Part shown: positions 1 through 4,677 of the stretch, piece after piece
Layout: each line of letters begins with the position of its first letter
Position numbering within the stretch: the stretch's first letter is position 1
DNA from: Candidatus Peregrinibacteria bacterium RIFOXYB2_FULL_32_7
GTDB lineage: Bacteria; Patescibacteriota; Gracilibacteria; UBA1369; GWF2-33-10
Reading direction: 5' to 3'
NCBI GenBank assembly: GCA_001787465.1
Contig: MFXJ01000090.1
Location: forward strand, 1 to 5,755
DNA length: 5,755 nt
The notes under the pieces: generated by a model
Database searches by the model: none
Seen by the model: the letters and a program-made list of their open reading frames with translations, nothing else
What the model was told of the DNA's origin: nothing
Made by a program: the position numbers and the translations under genes

Positions 1-235
1 CAAAGTCTTTTTTCTCTCCTGTATAATTATTTGTTTGCGTGTAGTATAAACGAATATATGGCTGATCATTCATAATATTACAAACTATTCCGACGCTGCT
101 GCTGTGACTAGAAAACTCCTGTGTCCATTGAATTTTTCCTAATTGTGAACCGTTAAAAAATTGATATTTTTTTAACCATTGCGTTGCGATTTTTTTAAGG
201 TAATCTGTTTCTTCTCTATATGAGTGTGCTGGCAT
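1..235 (-). CDS. Hypothetical protein, 3' part beyond the window edge
   Basis: The frame is open from an ATG at 235 to the window edge, giving the first 78 residues and no stop. An in-frame TGA lies 15 bases upstream, so the start cannot lie much further out. The visible part has an amphipathic N-terminal helix (about residues 7-25, with YLKKIATQWLKKY), then polar segments and a beta-rich end (YIRLYYTQ near residues 61-68). The tail recalls hypothetical proteins in which a strand of this type is followed by a zinc-ribbon-like CP..C segment, but that part would lie outside the window, so this is only a guess. The gene follows the ATPase gene after a 42-base gap on the same strand with no terminator between them, so co-transcription is likely. 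There is no Shine-Dalgarno sequence before the start. Function unknown. Confidence 0.6.
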   Translation of the reverse strand, partial: MPAHSYREETDYLKKIATQWLKKYQFFNGSQLGKIQWTQEFSSHSSSVGIVCNIMNDQPYIRLYYTQTNNYTGEKKDF

Positions 236-277
236 ATTTTTTCGAAATCAATAGACAATTTGGCATAAAACTTATCT

Positions 278-1546
278 TCATTTTCCTTCCCCCGCTGCTC
301 CCACACTATTTTTTAGAAAATCCATCATTTGAGTAGTGGGGTAAATGAGCACTTTTCTTTTATCTTGCTGATCTTGTTCCTGAATAATCAACCCCGTCAT
401 TTCAAGCATTGGGAGTATTTGCTGACGCAATTGGTATCCGTCCATCATTCTGCCATATACATTAAAATGCTTCTGCAAAATTTCTTGGCGTGTTAAACCC
501 AAAGTATCGCCTCTTCCAATAATTTGCCCAAACCTTTTCATGTTTTTCTCATACCATGCAGTTAAAACAACCTCTTTATATAAATGATATACATATGGCG
601 GCAAATTCAATTCCTGACTAACCGAAATTTTCTCCCACAAGTCAAATGCCTGTGTAATGTCTGAATCATTGGCAAAAATGATATTTCCATTTCGTTCACG
701 CCACCATAAATTCAACAACGCTATAGATTTTATGATTGATATGAGTCTTTTAATATCCCGTTGATGACGAGGTTTTAATATTTTACTCTTTGTGAAAAAA
801 CGATCTTCGATAGATTGGTAAGCACTAATCTTTATTTCTTCTATTCCTTGTTTTTTGATTGCTATAATACGCTCTTTCAGTAACTTTCGTTCAGCATTCT
901 CTGCTAACCATGCATCATATAATGCATTGTCCGATTCTCGCTTTATTGTCGCTGAAATTCCTTGGCGTATTTTTTCTTGATCAATTTCAGGACTAAGCAA
1001 AATAAATCGAGTCGATTCCTGTTCATCAATACGCATGCCAGCAGTACAAAATATCACTGATGGATAGCCTATCATCAATATATTTTTTGTTCTCATCCCA
1101 TTTTTGTCATTCTTATCGGTAATTTTCAATACAATTTCTTTTTTATCGTGCGATAATAATGGCCGCATTCTTGCCAACAATTCAGTATGCGGCTGATCAA
1201 GAAAAATAATAATCTTTCGAGATAAATTAATAGTGTTTGTATTCGTCGTTTTGTCATATTTCCCGTTATCATGAAAAAATGCCGTAGGACTGCAATACGC
1301 TAATTCCATTACATCTTCAGGAGGAAATAATCGTGCGATCTCAGTTGGTATATAACTTTTTCCCGTTGATGATGGCGCATTATAACTCACATTGAACTGT
1401 GAATTATCAGTATATGCAGATAGCTGGCATAAAAAAGTGACAATTTTATTCTCTTCATCTTTTTTAATAGTCAGCCCAAGAACAGCTGCTAAATCATGTG
1501 TATTCAATTCATTGAATTTGAGCGTTAAATCATCTGTCTGTTTCAT
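278..1546 (-). CDS. P-loop ATPase (helicase-like) with C-terminal winged helix
   Basis: A 422-residue soluble ATPase. The Walker A loop is APSSTGKS at residues 57-64, with Ala in place of the usual first Gly. Walker B is KIIIFLDQ at 111-118, ending in Asp-Gln. A sensor-1-like strand is PSVIFCTA at 162-169, and a candidate arginine finger, R180, lies in DEQESTRF. Residues about 350-415 (from LTRQEIL to RKVLIYPT) look like a winged helix-turn-helix, the arrangement seen after the motor domain in MCM-like and phage/plasmid helicases. The region between is alpha-helical and basic. No primase or Toprim domain is present, so if this is a replication motor it is a stand-alone one. Role in DNA unwinding or element maintenance is inferred. 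A terminator ends the upstream operon just before this gene, so it probably has its own promoter. A TATACA box ends four bases before the ATG, which would give a nearly leaderless transcript. It ends in TGA. Confidence 0.85.
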   Translation of the reverse strand: MKQTDDLTLKFNELNTHDLAAVLGLTIKKDEENKIVTFLCQLSAYTDNSQFNVSYNAPSSTGKSYIPTEIARLFPPEDVMELAYCSPTAFFHDNGKYDKTTNTNTINLSRKIIIFLDQPHTELLARMRPLLSHDKKEIVLKITDKNDKNGMRTKNILMIGYPSVIFCTAGMRIDEQESTRFILLSPEIDQEKIRQGISATIKRESDNALYDAWLAENAERKLLKERIIAIKKQGIEEIKISAYQSIEDRFFTKSKILKPRHQRDIKRLISIIKSIALLNLWWRERNGNIIFANDSDITQAFDLWEKISVSQELNLPPYVYHLYKEVVLTAWYEKNMKRFGQIIGRGDTLGLTRQEILQKHFNVYGRMMDGYQLRQQILPMLEMTGLIIQEQDQQDKRKVLIYPTTQMMDFLKNSVGAAGEGK

Positions 1547-1553
1547 ATAGTGT

Positions 1554-1582
1554 ATAATGTATGTGTTTATTCAATTAACATG
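1554..1582 (-). promoter_or_regulatory. Possible promoter of the ATPase gene
   Basis: On the minus strand a GTTAAT box is followed after 17 bases by TATACA, and the ATG at 1546 comes four bases later. Both boxes match the sigma-70 consensus only partly. Position after a terminator and before a gene is the main support. If used, transcription would start at or next to the ATG, giving a leaderless mRNA. Confidence 0.3.
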
Positions 1583-1592
1583 CGTAGAGGGG

Positions 1593-1616
1593 AAAAAATG
1601 GTCAATTTTGACCATT
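1593..1616 (-). terminator. Rho-independent terminator overlapping the stop of the 75-residue gene
   Basis: Read on the minus strand, arms AATGGTCA and TGACCATT form an 8-bp perfect stem around the 4-base loop AAAT. The six bases after the loop-proximal arms continue as a T run (A run at 1593-1598 on the plus strand). The TGA stop of the upstream gene (1604-1602) lies inside the hairpin. There is no T run on the other side, so it acts only on minus-strand transcription. It would end the three-gene operon and separate it from the ATPase gene. Confidence 0.75.
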
Positions 1617-1829
1617 CCTCACACACTCTGAAAGAATATAAAGATGCTCCAAAATTGCCTTTTTATCGTTTCTGGCATAATCACTTTTATCTACTAAATG
1701 GTTAAACCAATAAACAATGCTGTTCCTACTAAATTGTTGCCCTCTTATGGCTTCTGCAAAGCATACATAAGTGCTCCAGTGCATTTGTTGCTTTTCAATA
1801 TTTCGAAATCGTCTTTCAATTGATCGCAT
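1602..1829 (-). CDS. Small basic protein, MRSIERRF-type, 75 residues
   Basis: A 75-residue protein starting MRSIERRFRNI, with an aromatic-rich centre (HWSTYVCFAEAI at 17-28, YWFNHLVDKSDYA at 40-52) and a C-terminal helix (KKAILEHLYILSECV). The N-terminus is strongly basic and the middle acidic/basic mixed. I recall similar short proteins from Patescibacteria islands, where FxxxxIxxWFNxLVDKxDY is the recognisable core. No function is established to my knowledge, and a DNA- or protein-binding adaptor is only a guess. The start is 14 bases after the stop of the 49-residue gene, and the stop lies inside a terminator hairpin, so this is the last gene of a short operon. There is no Shine-Dalgarno sequence; the ATG follows an AT-rich ATATCTAT. 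Confidence 0.75.
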   Translation of the reverse strand: MRSIERRFRNIEKQQMHWSTYVCFAEAIRGQQFSRNSIVYWFNHLVDKSDYARNDKKAILEHLYILSECVRNGQN

Positions 1830-1843
1830 ATAGATATTATTGT

Positions 1844-1993
1844 TTAATTTTTATTGATCGGTTTATAAATAAGTTCGAACAGTCGGACAATTTCCATTCC
1901 TCTATCATGAGCCTCTTGGCGAGTTAATACTTCACCATAGTGGCGCTCGTACAATTCCTGAAATTCTCGAATTTGGTCATCCGACAAATGCAT
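1844..1993 (-). CDS. Very small acidic helical protein, 49 residues
   Basis: The reading frame runs from ATG at 1993 to TAA at 1846-1844 and encodes 49 residues. It starts MHLSDDQIREFQELYERHYG and continues with LTRQEAHDRGMEIVRLFELIY to a basic tail (KPINKN). The pattern L-[ST]-x-[DE]-Q-I-x-x-F-Q-x-[IL]-Y, then a G-[KE]-x-[LI]-[ST]-[RE]-x-E-A turn and a second helix, is one I recognise from many small Patescibacteria and mobile-element proteins. These often lie beside serine recombinase genes. It is predicted to be two amphipathic helices. Function unknown. Five bases separate it from the preceding gene and 14 from the next, so all three are very likely co-transcribed. The family-like sequence and tight packing support it as real in spite of its size. 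Confidence 0.8.
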   Translation of the reverse strand: MHLSDDQIREFQELYERHYGEVLTRQEAHDRGMEIVRLFELIYKPINKN

Positions 1994-1998
1994 ATTAT

Positions 1999-2277
1999 TC
2001 AGGCACTAAAAATTTGATTTTTTAGGCGTTTTAATTGATTGAAAAAATTTTGTGCATCTACACATGTTTTACAATCCCAATATTGTTTCACTGCTTTATC
2101 AATACTCTTATTTTTTTTACGCTTCATAATGAATAAAACTTTATTTTTTACAGTTTTATCCAAACTAAAAACCTCAAAATTTTTGCATAACAAATAAGCT
2201 ATGAGGCCGATGTCATGGGAGTAAAAATAATTATTAGTATCATCCAATTGGATGTATTCACTGTCATTTGTGATCAT
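1999..2277 (-). CDS. DUF5659-like protein
   Basis: A 92-residue protein whose body (about residues 17-90) follows the DUF5659 pattern. It begins with an aromatic/acidic YFYSHDIGLIAYLLCK segment, then a strand-turn-strand FEVFSLD...KVLFIM, a basic KRKKNKS loop, then AVKQYWD and a final helix FFNQLKRLKNQIF. In that family the usual layout is 'Y-[FT]-x-[ST]-x-D-x-x-[LIV]-A-x-[FLY]-L' at the start and 'F-x-x-x-[LI]-[KR]-x-L-[KR]-x-x-[IL]' at the end, which fits. Family members are small proteins without a known activity, found in candidate-phyla islands and phage-like elements. It is the first gene of a three-gene operon, with five bases to the next start. The ATG is chosen because the only likely promoter box lies just upstream, and no ribosome binding site is visible. 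It ends in TGA. Confidence 0.7.
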   Translation of the reverse strand: MITNDSEYIQLDDTNNYFYSHDIGLIAYLLCKNFEVFSLDKTVKNKVLFIMKRKKNKSIDKAVKQYWDCKTCVDAQNFFNQLKRLKNQIFSA

Positions 2278-2289
2278 AATAGTTTGTTA

Positions 2290-2295
2290 ATTTTA
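2290..2295 (-). promoter_or_regulatory. Possible -10 box of the three-gene operon
   Basis: TAAAAT on the minus strand lies 12 bases before the ATG at 2277. No good -35 box sits at the right distance. Two small inverted repeats lie just upstream on the same strand, GTGC-AA-GCAC and TTGAA-AAAG-TTCAA, and could bind a regulator. Support is positional: it lies between a terminator and the first gene of an operon. Confidence 0.25.
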
Positions 2296-2330
2296 TGTGT
2301 GCTTGCACCTTGAACTTTTTCAATTTACTG

Positions 2331-2354
2331 AAAAAGCCACTTAATTAAGTGGCT
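2331..2354 (-). terminator. Rho-independent terminator after the 390-residue gene
   Basis: Positions 2335-2354 are a perfect 20-base palindrome with arms AGCCACTT and AAGTGGCT around AATT. On the minus strand this is an 8-bp stem with a 4-base loop followed by a T run (2335-2331). It has the same geometry as the other minus-strand terminator in the window. It lies 55 bases after the stop of the 390-residue gene and before the three-gene operon. The plus-strand side lacks a T run. Confidence 0.7.
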
Positions 2355-2381
2355 CTATTAAAACATGTTCTTATTGTGCTC

Positions 2382-2424
2382 CGTTGAGAAATGGGGAAAA
2401 CTTTTTTCTCAACTTTTCTCAACG
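2382..2424. repeat. Three copies of GTTGAGAAA, two tandem and one inverted
   Basis: On the plus strand TTTTCTCAAC occurs twice head to tail (2404-2413 and 2414-2423). Its reverse complement is present at 2382-2391, so CGTTGAGAAA and TTTCTCAACG form a perfect 10-bp inverted repeat 23 bases apart. The repeats cover the last codons and stop of the 390-residue gene. The arrangement resembles a small protein-binding array. As RNA it could form a stem, but no T run follows, so it is not a terminator. Confidence 0.55.
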
Positions 2425-3581
2425 ATTATTTTGCTTCTATAAAGGGGGTTTAAGTAAACTTTCTGTTTAAGATCTGCTAGTATTAAAAAGTCAGATAAAC
2501 CAAAATTATTTTCAATTATTTCATTAATTGTACGAATTTTATCATACAAAAATCTTGAAGTGGGCTCTCTTCCACTTCCATGCACTGCTTCATAAGCATC
2601 TATATTGGTTATTTCAAAATTACCTCCATCCAAAAATATTTTTCTGAAAACAATATGTGCAGGACTACTGTGAGTAAAATCATCCAATGGTGCATAATTG
2701 GCATATTTTACACCTCCATACGTGTCAATAACTATGGCATTCTTATTGTGATGAGATTCTTTGCTATTTATTTTTTTATCAACATATATTTGAATGAATT
2801 CGTTATTATCGCTCTTTTTTATCCTCAAATATTCATTGAAATTTTTTTCTACAAAAATACAAAACATAAAAAATATATACTGTGAATCAACATAGTCATC
2901 CAAAAATAAATCTGCTTGTTTCTGATGATTAAATAAACAAACATTTATTAACCGTTTAGAAAATTCACCTTGTGGAAGAGTGAATGTTTGAGGATACCCA
3001 ATAGATTCATCAATATTTTCGTGCAAAATTTCTTCAATTAAAACTGAGAACTTTCTCGTATCATATTTCTTTTTTTGACAAAGCCATATTGGAGTAGCAA
3101 GTACGCTTTCAATATAATTATGTAAATAGTCACTCGCTCTTTGTTTATTATTTTCACTAATTTTTATCTCAATTTTAGTATTTTCATAAAAATCATATAA
3201 TAAATCACCGCCTCCAAAACAATTAGAAAGGAGGGTGTAAAAATTATCAATTTTACTTATTTTTATATCGCCATTTGAATCTATACAATCAAATTCTGTT
3301 GGCAATTTTTTTACAGAACCATTAAAAAATGATTTCAATAAAGGATCCAAATAATTTCCTTTCTTATCTAAACTGATAGATTCAACTGAACAGTACTGAT
3401 ACTTTTGTAAATAAATTAAATGTGAAATAAGGTTACTAAAAAGACTTCCATCTCGACAAAGTGGCGAATTTTCTCCGCTATTATGAATAATATATTTTCC
3501 GACTTTTAATTTTTCAATATATAAAAGTGAATCAAAAAAAGATTCGTCTAATAGCTCAATTGTATTTTTATCTTTATTCAT
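2409..3581 (-). CDS. Unrecognised 390-residue protein with possible C-terminal winged helix
   Basis: A soluble protein with no signal peptide, no membrane segment and no catalytic motif that I recognise. It is Lys/Asn/Ile-rich, as expected for the base composition. The N-terminal two thirds alternate predicted helices and strands. A glycine patch, CFGGGDLLYDFYENT, lies near residues 121-135, and a Tyr/Gly-rich strand IDTYGGVKYANYAPLDDF is near 285-302. Residues about 305-385 (SSPAHIVFRKIF, then SRFLYDKIRTINEIIEN, FGLSDFLI and YLNPLY) look like a winged helix-turn-helix. This is similar in style to C-terminal domains that I recall in Patescibacteria hypothetical proteins ending in Y-[FL]-x-NP. 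A regulatory or nucleic-acid-binding role is therefore possible but unproven. It stands alone between the structured intergenic region and a terminator. Its promoter probably shares the inverted repeat at 3624-3647 with the divergent RNA. It ends in TGA within a direct repeat. Confidence 0.75.
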   Translation of the reverse strand: MNKDKNTIELLDESFFDSLLYIEKLKVGKYIIHNSGENSPLCRDGSLFSNLISHLIYLQKYQYCSVESISLDKKGNYLDPLLKSFFNGSVKKLPTEFDCIDSNGDIKISKIDNFYTLLSNCFGGGDLLYDFYENTKIEIKISENNKQRASDYLHNYIESVLATPIWLCQKKKYDTRKFSVLIEEILHENIDESIGYPQTFTLPQGEFSKRLINVCLFNHQKQADLFLDDYVDSQYIFFMFCIFVEKNFNEYLRIKKSDNNEFIQIYVDKKINSKESHHNKNAIVIDTYGGVKYANYAPLDDFTHSSPAHIVFRKIFLDGGNFEITNIDAYEAVHGSGREPTSRFLYDKIRTINEIIENNFGLSDFLILADLKQKVYLNPLYRSKIIVEKS

Positions 3582-3601
3582 TGTAATAGTAATATATGCT
3601 T

Positions 3602-3630
3602 AATTTACTTAAAAAAAATGCTTTTGACAA
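3602..3630 (-). promoter_or_regulatory. Probable promoter of the 390-residue gene
   Basis: On the minus strand TTGTCA (5 of 6 consensus bases) at 3630-3625 is followed after 17 bases by TAAATT (4 of 6) at 3607-3602, with the ATG at 3581. A TATATT box at 3596-3591 is an alternative -10 with a poorer -35. The -35 box overlaps a plus-strand TTGACA, so the two directions would compete for this site. Confidence 0.4.
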
Positions 3631-3647
3631 GCCGTCATACTTGCCAA
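3624..3647. promoter_or_regulatory. Operator-like inverted repeat in the divergent promoter region
   Basis: TTGACAAG (3624-3631) and CTTGCCAA (3640-3647) are reverse complements except at one position and are separated by eight bases, so the half-site centres are about 16 bases apart. This is the usual geometry for a dimeric repressor. It covers the -35 boxes of both divergent promoters, so one bound protein could control both the 390-residue gene and the RNA. The 390-residue protein, with its possible winged helix, is a candidate binder. That is inference. Confidence 0.4.
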
Positions 3648-3651
3648 AAAT
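3624..3651 (+). promoter_or_regulatory. Possible promoter of the structured RNA
   Basis: A perfect -35 hexamer TTGACA lies at 3624-3629. Sixteen bases later AAAAAT (3646-3651) matches four of six -10 positions. A better -10 like box, TACAAT at 3675-3680, has no matching -35. Either would start transcription just before the first hairpin at 3685. The support is the exact TTGACA and its position facing the structured region. Confidence 0.35.
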
Positions 3652-3684
3652 GTAAAAATCAGCTTGAATTAAAGTACAATTTAT

Positions 3685-3831
3685 TGCCTAAACTCAAAAA
3701 CAACTTTAGGCATGGCATGTAAGTCCTCTACAGCACAGAGATGGTCTCCTGGCCAATCTTGCTGTAGAGGCCCGTATCCGAAAGGATGTGGCAGTCCGAA
3801 AGGGCTGGAGTTGGTTCGGGGGGCCTTTTTT
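3685..3831 (+). ncRNA. Candidate structured non-coding RNA, family not recognised
   Basis: A GC-rich block (about 57% G+C over 3711-3825 by hand count) in an AT-rich intergenic region. Four helices can be read directly. H1: TGCCTAAA (3685-3692) with TTTAGGCA (3705-3712), 12-base A/C-rich loop. H2: CCTCTACAGCA (3725-3735) with TGCTGTAGAGG (3760-3770), 11 perfect pairs, extended after an internal loop by AGATGG (3739-3744) with CC-A-ATCT (3753-3759). H3: ATCC (3776-3779) with GGAT (3784-3787) closed by GAAA. H4: CAGTCC (3792-3797) with GGGCTG (3802-3807), again closed by GAAA, one T-G pair. GGGCC at 3821-3825 can pair with GGCCC at 3769-3773, enclosing H3 and H4, and is followed by six T. It does not match SRP RNA, RNase P, tmRNA, 6S, tRNA, or riboswitch consensus sequences that I know. 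It may be a trans-acting RNA, or a leader of the membrane-protein gene that starts 42 bases later. Confidence 0.65.
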
Positions 3832-3838
3832 GTTTTTT
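3769..3838 (+). terminator. Terminator at the end of the structured RNA
   Basis: GGCCC (3769-3773) pairs with GGGCC (3821-3825), and six T follow (3826-3831), then a second T run (3833-3838). The stem encloses the two GAAA hairpins, making a branched terminator rather than a simple hairpin. The first two G of the left arm are also the last two bases of the 11-bp stem, so full formation of both helices at once is not possible. That overlap would allow a switch between two folds. Confidence 0.55.
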
Positions 3839-3873
3839 CACGATAGATATGAACTAATAAGTAAAATAAAAAT

Positions 3874-4644
3874 ATGTCTCAAATTAATAATCAACATAAA
3901 CCAAAATGGTATCAAACTGAAGGTGGAATTATTGCCTTACTAATTCTATTTTTTCCAGTCGGTTTGTATTTAATGTGGCAGTATCCCGAGTGGAGTAAAA
4001 AAACAAAATGGATTATAACAAGTGTTCTGGCAGTTTTCTGTATTGTTGCTTTAGTAAATAATAATGACACTTCTCAACAACCCAAAACAAACGATAGTAA
4101 TAACGTAATAAATAATCCAAACATAAACAATACACAGCAAAAGACAATATCTGAACAACCTTCTAATGCAGTTACAATCAATGAATCAGCAGAGCCTGTT
4201 CAAGAAGTAAAAAAAGAAGAACATGTCACTATTCCTGGCATTAGTGCTGTCGATATTTATGGAAATTTAAAAGATTTAGGTTTCGAATGTACTGGCCCAG
4301 ATGTTGATGATGAAAAGTTGGTATGGTGGGAATGTAAAGAAGAAGCCACTGATCATAACTATATGGTTTCTATATTAGGAAAATCTTCTACTGAAATATT
4401 AACTATTGAAGCTAGTGCCGTTAATTATGGTACTGGCGATTCTAATAAAGTTCTTGGCGATTTTTTAAGTTATATGGCTACGGTGAAATATGACAATTCT
4501 GAACCAGAAAAAACTAGGAATTGGGTTAAAGAAAACTTAAACCAAAATACTGATACAGTCATAGGCGGTGTGCGGCTAACTATTACTGGTAATGAAAGAA
4601 GTAAAACTCTAATTGTTGCACACGAAAATTCGGATTTGGATTAA
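3874..4644 (+). CDS. Two-helix membrane protein with extracytoplasmic domain
   Basis: A 256-residue protein. The N-terminus has the common hairpin pattern W-Y-x-T-x-G-G-I-I...F-F-P-x-G-L-Y-L-M-W (helix 1, about 17-35), then PEWSKKTK, then helix 2 (46-61). The basic loop between the helices should be cytoplasmic, placing the C-terminal part outside. Residues 62-117 are a Asn/Gln/Ser/Thr-rich flexible linker. Residues about 118-256 form a folded domain starting VTIPGISAVDIYGNLKDLGF, with two cysteines (C139, C154) that could form a disulfide and a GGVRLTITG strand near the end. I recall the hairpin and this domain type as widespread uncharacterised parts of Firmicutes and candidate-phyla membrane proteins. 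No enzymatic motif is seen. It follows the structured RNA and is followed after 33 bases by the secreted-protein gene. It may be expressed by read-through of the terminator or from a weak promoter in 3830-3865. Confidence 0.75.
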   Translation: MSQINNQHKPKWYQTEGGIIALLILFFPVGLYLMWQYPEWSKKTKWIITSVLAVFCIVALVNNNDTSQQPKTNDSNNVINNPNINNTQQKTISEQPSNAVTINESAEPVQEVKKEEHVTIPGISAVDIYGNLKDLGFECTGPDVDDEKLVWWECKEEATDHNYMVSILGKSSTEILTIEASAVNYGTGDSNKVLGDFLSYMATVKYDNSEPEKTRNWVKENLNQNTDTVIGGVRLTITGNERSKTLIVAHENSDLD

Positions 4645-4653
4645 ATAAATTTA

Positions 4654-4659
4654 TATAAT
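4654..4659 (+). promoter_or_regulatory. Consensus -10 box before the secreted-protein gene
   Basis: A perfect TATAAT lies 18 bases before the ATG at 4678, in the 33-base gap between the two plus-strand genes. No -35 box is found at 15-18 bases upstream, where the end of the previous gene lies. It may give separate expression of the second gene, or be a chance AT-rich match. Confidence 0.3.
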
Positions 4660-4677
4660 TTTGTATCAATAAGCATT

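Noticed and set aside
216..281. ATG overlapping the ATPase stop as ATGA, suggesting translational coupling
   Set aside because: The frame ends after 21 codons at a TAG and the downstream gene is in another frame starting at 235, so the overlap does not start a real gene.
278..1546. Alternative genetic code with TGA read as Gly (Gracilibacteria/Absconditabacteria)
   Set aside because: Four genes end at TGA with family-typical ends or a following terminator, and reading through the TGA at 280-278 soon meets another stop.
2580..2885. Plus-strand open frame of 101 residues
   Set aside because: It lies wholly antisense to the 390-residue gene, its translation is low-complexity Ile/Phe/Tyr-rich, and it has no start context. 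It is a by-product of AT-rich coding sequence.
3725..3831. SRP RNA, tRNA-like fold, self-cleaving ribozyme or known riboswitch
   Set aside because: The SRP core motif, tRNA acceptor/T-arm spacing, hammerhead core and TPP, FMN, SAM, cobalamin and c-di-GMP boxes were looked for by eye and are absent. GGTTCG near 3813 resembles a T-loop, but the stems do not fit a tRNA.
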